From: Mansonella perstans
Lineage: Eukaryota > Nematoda > Chromadorea > Rhabditida > Onchocercidae
Direction: 5' to 3'
Length of the DNA: 64,000 nucleotides
NCBI GenBank assembly: GCA_037074765.1
Contig: JBAMDO010000099.1
Location: forward strand, 1-64,000
Shown here: in pieces, positions 36,813 to 48,245 of the stretch
How the letters are laid out: each line of letters begins with the position of its first letter
Position numbering within the stretch: position 1 is the first letter of the stretch
Notes under the pieces: generated by a model
Databases searched by the model: none
Seen by the model: only the letters and a program-made list of their open reading frames with translations
What the model was told of the DNA's origin: nothing
Translations under genes and position numbers: made by a program

Positions 36813-39143
36813 ATGCTTCATGAAGCAGGAGATGGAAGCTCTGATGATGAACAGGAACCGATGATAAATGTTGGCAGACACAAAAATGGAATGTATGAAG
36901 TTGAACGGATCCTTGCTAAAAAGAAACTGCAGGTATTTTCTAAAAGTACTCATTAGAGCTTTCTACTTGCATCTGCTTCATTTCTTTGAATTCCCTCTTT
37001 CATATCATTGATTATATTTTACTGTTAAACAGTGTTGCAAATATGATTTTGACTTACTTAAGAATGGCGAATGGCTTTATTATATCAAATGGGTTGGATG
37101 GCCTTACAGGCTAAGTTCGTGGCAAACTCGAAATACATTTGGGAATATGTCCGAAACGGTGAGTAATAGTTATCCAATGTCTTGAAAGCCTAGCAATTTT
37201 TGAGGGAAAAAAGGCTGATGAACTGAGTAATTGAGGTATCATTAATTATTTAGATTTTGCACTTACTTGGTTATATAAGTGCTTTCCAGGTAAAGGAATT
37301 TTATGATCGGGAAAGCGCACTTTCCGTTGTAGTACGTCATGAGCAACAATGGTCGCAGATGGCGAAAGTATCACAGTTACACAGTCTTATGCGCTGGGAA
37401 AATGAAATTAATACTGTCCTGCGAGCAAGTAGACAGCAAATTCTGTATATCCACAACGATGTTGATTATACGAGACGCAAACATAATTTCACGGTTCTAT
37501 TTAATCATAATTAAATTTCGCATATTATAATTCTCATGCCATAATGATCTTGCTTTTTATTTCCAATTTGTTTCCTTGCATTTAACTTTTTTTTTAAGTT
37601 CTTCTATTATTTTCCGCATTGCGAGATAATTTTTAGTAAGGTTTGACACTTGCAAAAGCTCATTGAGAGCATATAATTTTATTTAATATTTGTTACACTG
37701 CTTATTCAGACCTTTTTCTCAATATTGCAATGTTTTCTTAATATTTTTATTCTTAAGATTCGGTGTTTATTTTTCAATTTGAAACAGCACACAAATTTGT
37801 TCCAGTATATTACGGCAAATAAATGGTCGGCTGCAGCGGAAGCACACATGAACACGCTGAATTATGCATCTCTAAGGTGCTCTTGCGATACAAGGAAATG
37901 TGGTATTCGCAAAAGCTGTTGCCCAATGGTAACATGAATTGATTTATTATGGGCAGGAATTCTGACTTGCTCTTCAATCGGCACTTTTTTTAGCTGTATG
38001 AAGCAGAAGAACTGGTTACCAATATTTATGGGCTGGATTTCTATTTTGGAGTATTAATGAATAACGCTACTAATTACAGCAAATTGAAAAATCGATTTTA
38101 TATACAAAATATCGGCGTATTCGTCCATGTTTTCATAAATTATTAAATCATCTCGTTGTTGAATGTTATGGTTGCCGATGCTCCAATAATTGTCCAACAA
38201 AAATAGTTCAGGTTTGTTTACGAATTATTCATCTATATATAATATACTGTTTACGATTAGTAATAATCATTTTACAGAAAGGACGTCGTTATAAAATAGC
38301 AATAGTTCGGACCGAAACTCGTGGTTGGGGTGTTTTTGCATTGGAAGACATACCATCAAATGCGTTTGTAGTGGAATATATTGGAGAAGTGAGGTTTTGA
38401 CTTTTGATCTCTGAAAATTTCTTTTTTAAGTATGTTCAAACCTCGAGATTTTATAGGTGTTAACCGTCAGTGAGGGTGATTCTCGGCGCGATAGCACGTA
38501 TCAGTTTGAGTTGAATGGTTACAGTAAAATTAAATATTTGATTGACGCAAAATACTACGGAAATGAAGCTGCTTTTGTCAATCATTCTTGTGATCCTAAC
38601 TTAGTTGCTGTTCGTGTACAAATTGAGCGTCTCGATCAATTCCATCGAATTGGACTTTTTAGCAAATGCCGGATTTCCCGAGGTTCTTTATTTTCAAACA
38701 CATTGCTGAGTTTCCGGTCATTCTTATTTGTTGATGTAGACATTATAATCATAATTTTTCTTCCTGAAGAGGTTTAAAATTGAGCTCGAAACTTAATAAA
38801 CAATAGTTTTTCTTTTATGGTTTTGTTATAGTTTTAATTTTGATATTGCAGGACAAGAGCTAACATTGAACTATTTCAATGGGAAGTGGAAACCAAAAAG
38901 AATATTAACGTCAGAAGAGGGAGCTGTGGAATGTTTGTGAGTCTTCGTATTTTCTTCCAATATATTTATTCCTACAAGAATGATCTTGTATGAATATCTA
39001 AATAGTTTTATCCGAACCGATATTTTAGTTGCGGTGCTTTGAACTGTATGCGATATTGGCCACAACTTACTGGAAACGTTACTGATGATAGTTGCAGCGA
39101 TGCGGATGACAAGGAAAATAGTTTCACTAAGTCGGAGCAATGA
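36813..39143 (+). CDS. suv39h: SUV39H-type histone H3 lysine-9 methyltransferase
   Basis: Nuclear enzyme that methylates H3K9 and builds heterochromatin. Ten exons join in phase: 36813-36932, 37033-37158, 37290-37493, 37788-37928, 37994-38050, 38080-38211, 38278-38388, 38457-38682, 38852-38936, 39029-39143, giving 438 aa (human SUV39H1 412). Chromodomain at about residues 28-80 (MYEVERILAKKKLQ, YYIKWVGWPYRLSSWQ). Linker with RWENEIN, as in SUV39H. Pre-SET Cys clusters RCSCDTRKCGIRKSCCP and VVECYGCRCSNNCP. SET blocks RGWGVFALEDIP, EYIGE, YYGNEAAFVNHSCDPN (N339-H340) and GQELTLNYF. Post-SET ECFCGALNC. An Asp/Ser-rich tail ends KSEQ. The residue matching human SUV39H1 His320 is Ala336, and the usual FDY reads LNY. 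The start is the first ATG before the chromodomain; the frame stays open upstream to a possible TTTAG acceptor. The intron 38051-38079 would be only 29 nt; a 65-nt alternative with donor at 38015 is also in phase. Confidence 0.93.
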
Positions 39144-39640
39144 GTACGCTTAGAGAATATATGTTTAGCAATTTTACGAAAGATAGTTAATTTAGATTAG
39201 AATCTCTGATTTGCCGAGGCAAATTTAATTATGAAGGTTTTGCTATTATCAAAATTTTGAATTTTTATGTTGTTAATGTGCTGAGATAAGAACGCATATG
39301 CTTAAGATACATTATTTGATTCATGCTCTTGCTGACTTGAGCTGTTCAGCTAGTGTTAAAACTTAATTTCTTGCAATAATAGGTAGTCAATTACTTTTCA
39401 AATTACTGGAAGTACAAAACCAGTGATTCTTTATTAAATTCATTCTGTAGGAATATTATAAGATCATGGAATTCCACTACAATATGTAAAGTCTTTTAGT
39501 CGGATATGACTGCTTTATGTTTCAGACATTCCAGTAACTTTCTTATCCTTTCTCGTGATTAACCTGATTTCTTTTCTGCTGAGCTTCAACATATACTGGT
39601 ATAATTTTGTGATATTTCACACTGCTTTACTTTCTTAATT
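39144..39640. other. SUV39H 3' flank
   Basis: Presumed 3' UTR and spacer before the repeat array. No gene is seen. Confidence 0.5.
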
Positions 39641-39644
39641 TGAA

Positions 39645-42305
39645 CAATGATAATAAACAGGGAGCATCAAGCGTTTACAACCGTTGACATGTTTGTTTAG
39701 ACTTAAACACTATTAATAAACAAAGAAGTTTCAAGCGTTTACAGCTGTAGACATATTAGTTTAGACTTAAACACAATTAATAAACAAAGATGTCTCAAGC
39801 GTTTACAATTGTAAACGTATTGGTTTAGGCTAAAACAATGATTATAAACCGGGAGGCATCAAGCGTTTACAATTGTAAACGTATTGGTTTAGACTTAAAC
39901 ACTATTAATAAACAAAGATGTCTCAAGCGTTTACAATTGTAAACATATTGGTTTAGACTTAAACAATGATAATAAACAGGGAAGCATCAAGCGTTTACAA
40001 CCGTTGACATGTTTGTTTAGACTTAAACAATGATTGTAAACAGGGAGGCATCAAGCGTTTACAATTGTAAACGTATTGGTTTAGACTTAAACAATGATAA
40101 TAAACAAGGAAGCATCAAGCGTTTACAACCGTTGACATGTTTGTTTAGACTTAAACAATGATTGTAAACAGGGAGGCATCAAGCGTTTACAATTGTAAAC
40201 ATATTGGTTTAGACTTAAACAATGATAATAAACAGGGAAGCATCAAGCGTTTACAACCGTTGACATGTTTGTTTAGACTTAAACAATGATTGTAAACAGG
40301 GAGGCATCAAGCGTTTACAATTGTAAACGTATTGGTTTAGACTTAAACAATGATAATAAACAAGGAAGCATCAAGCGTTTACAACCGTTGACATGTTTGT
40401 TTAGACTTAAACAATGATTGTAAACAGGGAGGCATCAAGCGTTTACAATTGTAAACATATTGGTTTAGACTTAAACAATGATAATAAACAGGGAAGCATC
40501 AAGCGTTTACAACCGTTGACATGTTTGTTTAGACTTAAACAATGATTATAAACAGGGAAGCATCAAGCGTTTACAATTGTAAACGTATTGGTTTAGACTT
40601 AAACACTATTAATAAACAAAGAAGTTTCAAGCGTTTACAGCTGTAGACATATTAGTTTAGACTTAAACACTATTAATAAACAAAGAAGTTCCAAGCGTTT
40701 ACAAGTGTAAACATGTTGGTTTAGACTTAAACACTATTAATAAACAAAGAATTTCCAATCGTTTACAAGTGTAAACGTATTGGTTTAGATTTAAACAATG
40801 ATAATAAACAGGGAAGCATCAAGCGTTTACAACCGTTGACATGTTTGTTTAGACTTAAACACTATTAATAAACAAAGAAATTTCAAGCGTTTACAGCTGT
40901 AGACATATTAGTTTAGACTTAAACACTATTAATAATCAAAGAAGTCCCAAGCGTTTACAACTGTAGATATATTGGTTTAGACTTGAACAATGATAATAAA
41001 CAGGGAAGCATCAAGCGTTTACAACCGTTGACATGTTTGTTTAGACTTAAACACTATTAATAAACAAAGAAATTTCAAGCGTTTACAGCTGTAGACATAT
41101 TAGTTTAGACTTAAACACTATTAATAATCAAAGAAGTCCCAAGCGTTTACAACTGTAGATATATTGGTTTAGACTTAAACAATGATAATAAACAGGGAAG
41201 CATCAAGCGTTTACAACCGTTGACATGTTTATTTAGACTTAAACAATGATAATAAACAGGGAAGCATCAAGCGTTTATAACCGTTGACATGTTTGTTTAG
41301 ACTTAAACACTATTAATAAACAAAGAAATTTCAAGCGTTTACAGCTGTAGACATATTAGTTTAGACTTAAACACTATTAATAATCAAAGAAGTCCCAAGC
41401 GTTTACAGCTGTAGACATATTAGTTTAGACTTAAACAATGATAATAAACAGGGAAGCATCAAGCGTTTACAATTGTAAACGTATTGGTTTAGATTTAAAC
41501 AATGATAATAAACAGGGAAGCATCAAGCGTTTACAATTGTAAACGTATTGGTTTAGACTTACACAATGATAATAAACAGGGAAGCATCAAGCGTTTGCAA
41601 CCGTTGACATGTTTGTTTAGACTTAAACACTATTAATAAACAAAGAAGTTTCAAGCGTTTACAGCTGTAGACATATTAGTTTAGACTTAAACACTATTAA
41701 TAAACAAAGATGTCTTAAGCGTTTACAATTGTAAACATATTGGTTTAGACTTAAACAATGATAATAAACAGGGAAGCATCAAGCGTTTACAACCGTTGAC
41801 ATGTTTATTTAGACTTAAACAATGATAATAAACAGGGAAGCATCAAGCGTTTATAACGTTGACATGTTTGTTTAGACTTAAACACTATTAATAAACAAAG
41901 AAGTTTCAAGCGTTTACAGCTGTAGACATATTAGTTTAGATTTAAACACTATTAATAAACAAAGATGTCTCAAGCGTTTACAATTGTAAACGTATTGGTT
42001 TAGACTTAAACAATGATAATAAACAGGGAAGCATCAAGCGTTTACAACCGTTGACATGTTTGTTTAGACTTAAACAATTATAATAAACAGGGAAGCATCA
42101 AGCGTTTACAACCGTTGACATGTTTATTTAGACTTAAACAATGATAATAAACAGGGAAGCATCAAGCGTTTATAACCGTTGACATGTTTGTTTAGACTTA
42201 AACACTATTAATAAACAAAGAAGTTTCAAGCGTTTACAGCTGTAGACATATTAGTTTAGACTTAAACACTATTAATAAACAAAGAAGTCTCAAGCGTTTA
42301 CAACA
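39645..42305. repeat. 64-bp minisatellite array, about 41 units
   Basis: Units begin AAGCGTTTAC and recur every 64 bp. Three core types follow: (A) AACCGTTGACATGTTTGTTT, (B) AATTGTAAACGTATTGGTTT, (C) AGCTGTAGACATATTAGTTT. Then comes AGACTTAAAC and one of several tails (AATGATAATAAACAGGGAAG or ACTATTAATAAACAAAGA types, then CATC, TTTC, CTC or CCC). Core B makes the 16-bp palindrome GTTTACAATTGTAAAC. Units alternate in higher-order patterns: A/B dimers of 128 bp (about 39985-40560) and A/C/C-like trimers of about 192 bp (about 40810-41200 and again later). A few units have single-base indels (for example near 41855). No reading frame spans it. Confidence 0.97.
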
Positions 42306-44402
42306 CGGTCACTTCTACATGTTGGAGCAATACAATGATCATTAAAAATTAATTGACAATAAGGGACTGCAAACAACTATATGAATCATTCTTTTTAGTA
42401 TCATTCAAATCAAAATTTTTTTATAAAATGTTGCTTCGGTGTTTCTGAAACTCTAACATGTTTTCAATGAATGTAGGTTATATCGTTGGCACCTAAAAGC
42501 GAATGCAATTACAATAAGGTGCTAGTTTTATAATTCGATGCAAGATTTATTTAATTTGGTTGTAATTAGATTGCTATTAATGAGCATTTGATTTTAGCTT
42601 TATGCGAAGAATAAGCAAATGATTCAGTAAGAATGGTTTATTAATTACTAACTTTATCTTCAATTTACTTGTAACTCAAAAGATGCATCATTCTGAATTT
42701 TGGAGTTGTTTTCCGAAGCATTCGAACGATTTCTGTCATCAGTCTCCAAAAAATATGCTTTTGAAGTCTTATATTACTTTTGATAATATTAAACAGATGA
42801 TAGATTAGAAGTGATCCGGAAAATTACCGTAAAAGCAGGTTAAAGCAATAATGAAATTGAACGGTCTTAATTCTTTTCCTTCAAGAATGTCTTATGCTTT
42901 CCATTCAAGGTTTTACCAGAAAATTTTTCGCTTAAATGCCTCAAATAAAATCTTTGCAAACTATTTTTTCTTTTCAGAGACTTTAAAAAATCAACTTCCT
43001 TTCCTAGAAAAAGCTTTCTTTATCATATATTCTTATATGCGATATATCGTTTGAATAAAATTTTGAACTCTCTCATTTTAAGCTTTATATAATGCTGTAA
43101 ATTTGAGAATTCTACTCTGAGCGAATTCGACTGGTTGAAGTTGAGAAAAACTCAACGATAGATTTGTTGGCGGGATTAATGATTGCAATGAGAGATTCAG
43201 TATTGTATGAAACTGAACTAAATTGTGTTGAAATGCGTAAGTCTATTTTGGATACAGATCCTTGGCTTGTTATATAGTAGACATGCAGGAAACGAACAGC
43301 TGCATGTCAGATCTTAAAATATTCAAACAGCTGCGCCTATACTTTTTGTGAAACAACAACTGTCCATTAACATAAGCCATAAGCTATAAGCCCTCTAATA
43401 TTGATGAAGTTATGCACTAATTTAATTAGCAAATGAAAGACGATAGATAAATTGCCTCTTCATTTGTCTCACAAGCATTTCAATTTGGAACAGTTTATAT
43501 AAGAAATTTATATTTTGATTTTTTCCGGCATTCCCTACTAAGACCAGGATATTTAAGAGAAATATTTTGTGGTTCATAGCTAAAAATATTTAGTCTGATT
43601 GATTTAGGTTTTTCAATTAGTGTTTCTTGTTCTTGATTGTTTATTGAAAAGTCTAATCTCATTTCCGCCTTTTTTAAGTTTCAGCGTTTAGTAATCAAAT
43701 TATATAGTGAATTAGTTCAAATTTGATTTTAATAGTGATTAACATACTTGATATTATTGGAGCATATATGCAAATCGTAATCAATCGCCAGTGGATAGTA
43801 AACTGCGTAAGTTCTTATTGTATTAATTCAACAGTCTTGTTGAACTGTTGTTCTAATTGTTCATTCTTTACTTGTTTGTTTAGTTCAGGCTAGAATTTCA
43901 CATTCAATTGACTTGATCCAATAGTGATGAGTTCTTGTTTTTGTGCAAATTCGAATTTACTTGTTATTCTGCTTTCCAATTGATATGGTAATTTCTCATC
44001 AACCATACTGCTATTACATTATCATTTCTTTACAGACTACTAAAGTTGGGTTACTGTACGATAATCATTCGATCAACAGTTATAGATTATTTCGATTATG
44101 GCAGCTTCGTTGGAATGCTTTCCCAAGTTATTTTTTTAAATTCAATTTGAATATTATTGCAGACATACTGAAATTTTGCATTTTCGGAATGTATTCTCTT
44201 TCTCTAAACTTCTTCCTGTTATTATCAATCAGTCCTCTTTCTGTCCGATTTTAACTTCATCTGATTGTAAAATTTTCCACAATTCCTTTGTCGCTGATAA
44301 TATCATCCTTCATTAAATATAGATCAATAAACTTACAATTTGTTGTTGCGAAAGTTCCATTCTCTTAAAAAAAATAAACGAGATTTGAAAATCGATTTAT
44401 CA
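42306..44402. other. Intergenic with one possible exon and repeat relics
   Basis: A plus-strand stretch at about 43100-43236 reads as coding (ERIRLVEVEKNSTIDLLAGL, MIAMRDSVLYETELNCVEM) and ends at a consensus donor C|GTAAGT, but no family is recognised. On the minus strand about 43800-43950 there is a Gln/Glu/Asn-rich reading with two stops (NKQVKNEQLEQQFNKTVELI), which could be a decayed gag-like piece. Neither is secure. Confidence 0.35.
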
Positions 44403-44645
44403 TTACATGTTCATCAATTTTCGCATCGAAAATTCCAGTCTTTCGGCATAAGCCTTTAGTGTTTGCTTCTTTCTCGTCTCACAGAATAATGCTAGTTGGT
44501 ATTTGGGATACATTTTCCACTTTGTGATGCACTTGCCACATTTTTCATTTTCTGTGGCACAACACTCTGCATTGCCTAGATCAATGACTAATATCTCCAG
44601 TGATCTCTTTCTTCTGACAAAAAGTTTGTTATCGATCGACATCAA
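44403..44645 (-). CDS. Short ORF just inside the SL1-bearing LTR, possible gag fragment
   Basis: An 80-codon frame starts (MMSIDNKLFVRRKR) about 29 nt after the LTR end and stops at 44403. It is Cys- and Lys-rich (NAECCATENEKCGKC) with a basic C-terminus. The location right after an LTR and leader suggests the start of an element's first ORF. No gag motif was recognised, and the downstream DNA is not open. Confidence 0.3.
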   Translation of the reverse strand: MMSIDNKLFVRRKRSLEILVIDLGNAECCATENEKCGKCITKWKMYPKYQLALFCETRKKQTLKAYAERLEFSMRKLMNM

Positions 44646-44673
44646 TTTTTAAACCATCTGTTGGGAAAGTTTT

Positions 44674-45275
44674 TGTCTCGTGGCACAGTCGAATCTCAAA
44701 CTTGGGTAATTAAACCTTTATTAGAATAATTGGATAACGCGAGAATTACGTAACAATTATATACAACGCGTATTTAATGGTAAAATTAATATAATAAAAA
44801 TGGTGATGATGAGGAGAACAGAACCAGTAGCCGTTGATGTGAACAGATTTCAAAAATGGTCTTCGTGAGATGATTGATAGTTTAAATAGTAGTAACTGAG
44901 TATTGTAGGCGGAGAAAGGAGTCGTCATGAGCTGAGTTAAAAGAAACTTAAGCTCATCAAAAAAGCGAAATCCTTTGTAAAGACAAGCTTGATTTAAAAG
45001 GCACAATACATTGCATGTAAGCATAATCATCAAACAAAGAATTTTATGACAGTTACACAAGGGCTTTTTTAATAAGATATTACTGCGACTGCCTCTTTGT
45101 TAGTTTATGGTAGGAAAGAGGATTGACAACTTATAATTGGATGTGAGGTTAGACTACAACAAAGAGATAGGAAATGAATCTAAACATTATGAAATTAATT
45201 AGATGGCTCGTAAAGACATTAATACAATTAGATTTATTGACCTATTGGAAGTTTCGCGTTATGGAATTCGCGACA
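44674..45275 (-). mobile_element. LTR D (602 bp) containing a spliced leader copy
   Basis: On the minus strand the segment opens TGTCGCGAATTCC and closes CCACGAGACA, that is TG...CA ends like LTR copies A and B. Near the 3' end it has AATAAA (44717-44722), then an exact 22-nt SL1 sequence (44695-44716), then 21 nt to the LTR end. In LTR B the AATAAA is followed directly by about 22 nt to the LTR end. The sequence after the LTR (ACTTTCCCAAC) resembles that after B and C (TTTCCAA). A decayed pol end lies on the 5' side (about 45718-46000), so this may be the 3' LTR of that element, or an LTR shared by two tandem copies. Confidence 0.7.
44695..44716 (-). other. Exact 22-nt SL1 spliced leader sequence inside LTR D
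   Basis: All 22 bases match the canonical nematode SL1 exon (begins GGTTTAATTACCC, ends AGTTTGAG). It is followed by ATTCGACTG rather than a GT donor and SL RNA body, so this is not an SL RNA gene but the spliced form joined to element sequence. It directly abuts AATAAA on its 5' side. Confidence 0.95.
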
Positions 45276-45717
45276 CCATCTGTAGGAGTATTTCACATTA
45301 TTTGCAGTTCTCTATTTGTTGGAGAAATTTTTTTTTTTTTTTGAGATTTATCTCCTAGTTTTTTGATGATTAAGCTGTCTGTAGAAATGACAGCTGGTTA
45401 CAGAAACAGTCGATTGATCTGATATAACAGACAATAATAGTCTGAAAAAAATTTTGTGCAGATCGAGCGAATAATGTTGCTGGCTTTGGTTGTAGTTATT
45501 TGCGCTTCAGTCCAAGTGTAAACTACTGTTCAGCTTAATGTGAAATTTTGTTTCGACTATAACTTCACAGTTCCATCATTCAGGAATAATGAATAGAATT
45601 CTTGATTCTCATTCACAAGTTTTTTATTACTATTGCCGTAACCGAGAAAATAAAAATCATAGCTATTAAAAAGTAAACTAGATATCACCTTATCGGTCTT
45701 ACTTGCTGCCTCACCTT

Positions 45718-46000
45718 GAATTTGTCATCTTATTGCTTCTCTTGTTCATAGAGCAATTAGTTCTTCCTGTACAATTGGTTCTTTTTGTATAATTGGTTGT
45801 TGAGTTTCAGCAGTTGTTATTCAATCATCTAGTTCATCATCATTTATTTCTTAAAAATAGATCAAGTTGATTGACCCATCAAAGAATTTCCCATTTGGCA
45901 CTTCTATTGTCATGTTTCTTATTTCTTCTTTTCCCTTTTTGATTTCTTTGATTCCTACGAGTTCTCACATTTGATTCATTAAGTCAAAACTATTTCATGA
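45718..46000 (-). pseudogene. Decayed 3' end of a BEL/Pao-like pol
   Basis: On the minus strand the frame reads ELVGIKEIKKGKEEIRN, MTIEVPNGKFFDGSINLIYF-stop-EINDDELDD-stop, then ETQQPIIQKEPIVQEELIAL-stop-TREAIR-stop-QIQGEAASKTDK. The VPNGK...INLIYF-EI pattern resembles the conserved close of BEL/Pao polyproteins (NGK...R-IN-LYPLE). At least four in-frame stops show it is dead. It sits about 440 bp upstream of LTR D on the same strand. Confidence 0.5.
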
Positions 46001-48245
46001 GATAAATTTGGTTATTAAGCTTATGTAGTCCATGTTTCACTATATTTTCAGAAGTTAAATGCTCAGTATTTTAATTAACAGATTGGAAAACGACAGATCA
46101 ATACTTCATCATTTGACTCAGAAATATTTTAATTAGAACAATTAGAAATTTACATTTGGATTTTTCCGACAAGTGCCACTGGCTTCAGTTCAGATATATT
46201 TTTGAAATTAATTAATTTTGAATTGCTGATAACTTCAAAATTCACATATGAGGAAGCTTTCTCCTTTAATAAACTTTTAATTGGAAATATTTTCTATAGT
46301 TCTTTGACATGAATAATATTTCCTGAGCCTTAAACGAATAAATTATAATATAATGATTCATCATTGATTCTTCTTTCGTCATTTTATTTGTTTTTTTTCC
46401 ATTTCTGATTATTCTTGCGAAATATCTACAAAAATAAAAAAGAATTTCAATCGATAAATGTTTACTAAATAAAAGTGTTTGCAAAAATGATGTGTGTTTA
46501 TGTAATAATAGAATGAAAATTTTATATAATTTCTTATTTATGAATATGTTTTACTGGAACATTTCGAAATTATATTATTATGACTTCACGTTTCAACGCT
46601 ATAACTCATTGATGTTTGCGTCTATGTACCCGATTCAATTTGCAATTATCTCTGCTTTTGATATACTACTGTTTTTGAATCAATTTATATCCGACTCCCA
46701 ATCAAGGTAACGTAAGGAAAACTGGCAATATTAGCCTAGGAGCCCAGTTCTCATCCAATGAATGGACCAGGACCGCAGCAGCTACGCAGCTTTGACATGT
46801 AGCATTACACAGAGCTCTTCGTTCTGCATCACTAAACCTATTTTTAGCAGTGCTAAATTGATATGAAATATGTTAAAAATTAACTTTTTTTTGGAAGAAA
46901 AATAATAATGGATCTTTTTGCTGCAAGTCTGTTGTACTTGCATTTATGCCATATATATTCATATATATACATCTTTTTCATTAAATATCAAGTCGTGCTA
47001 CTTGTCCAGTTATTACAAAATCATATGAAATGAAACTATAATTCCATTGCCTATTATTCTAAATGAAATTTAATTTTGTAAAATAACTACAATCACTGTT
47101 TTGAATTATTCCTCCGTTAAGTTTCTGTCATTTAAATTTTTCCATATTATACAGTTTCCAAAAAAAAAGAAAAATTCTATAAAGCATTGATAAAGTATAT
47201 TTTATAAATTGTTATATTTATACATAAAAATAGAGTGCAGTCATTTGCATCGCAATTTTTTGACATTTTCGTTTAATTTCTTTTTTAATTACTTTTATTA
47301 TCAAGTTATTTGATGCAGCAAATTTTTCGGATTTATTTATTTCTGTGAAAACGATGTGATGAATCGATTCCAAATGATATCCTGGAAAAACAAATAGTTT
47401 CTGAGGAAAGCAAAATGTAATTAGTTATTTGTTAGCAAAATTTCCATTCCATTCAATTCATCAACTTTTTCTGTCATTCGTTTTTTTTTTTTATGACATT
47501 ATAGTCCTTGACAGCATCCTTTTATATATTTATTATCAAATTCATGTATCACTGATGGTGCGCGTATTTCCGGTTAGTTACTGAAAATAATCAATATGCG
47601 TGACTGGTTCTTTTTGTTTTTATCTAAATGGAGTTTTAAAATGAGGTAATCGCTAAAAAAAAAATTTGATTAGTAGTAACAGCTTGTGCCTCTTAACAAA
47701 TATAAATTCTTTTTTTAATGTAAATTTACATGTACGATAGAGTAGTCTAACAGTTAGTTTATAAGCTTCAATTAGTACTAATTATTATTAGCTGAATAAG
47801 TATTAACAAATAGATTGAACCGTTGTTAATCACTGTCAGATTGAACTGATGCTAATCGCTGCGAGACGAATAGGAAATTTCACTTGCCTAAGATATGTCT
47901 AAAATTACTATAGCAATTTTATTGATTCTTGAAAATCTTTGTCCAAGGACAAATATACCAAGGACAAAAATTTCTTATTCAGCCTCACAGCGATTAGCAG
48001 GAACGAGAATGATTCTTTTTTTTTTTCCGACCCATTAATGCATTTTATTCTTTTCAACAAGAGGATTATTTTTCCCTCTAACAAAATAAACGCAAAAGCA
48101 CATTTGCGCTCTCACTACTGATTGATATTTTTCATCACATCATTTTTCAACCAAACAAAGTTGTTTGGTATTTGTCATTGATACGATAACAGCAATAAAA
48201 TCATTTGTGATGATAACCTGTTTTGAACAAGTTAAATTGGAAAAC
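46001..48245. other. Repeat-derived or intergenic DNA
   Basis: A minus-strand segment at about 46714-46850 has a clean coding look (FSDAERRALCNATCQSC, VAAAVLVHSLDENWAPRLI) but no recognised family; it could be an exon or a relic of the neighbouring element. The rest is AT-rich. Confidence 0.35.

Noticed and set aside
44695..44716. SL1 RNA gene
   Set aside because: The 22-nt leader is present, but the next bases are ATTCGACTG, not a GT donor and SL RNA body, and no Sm site follows. It is the spliced form within an LTR.
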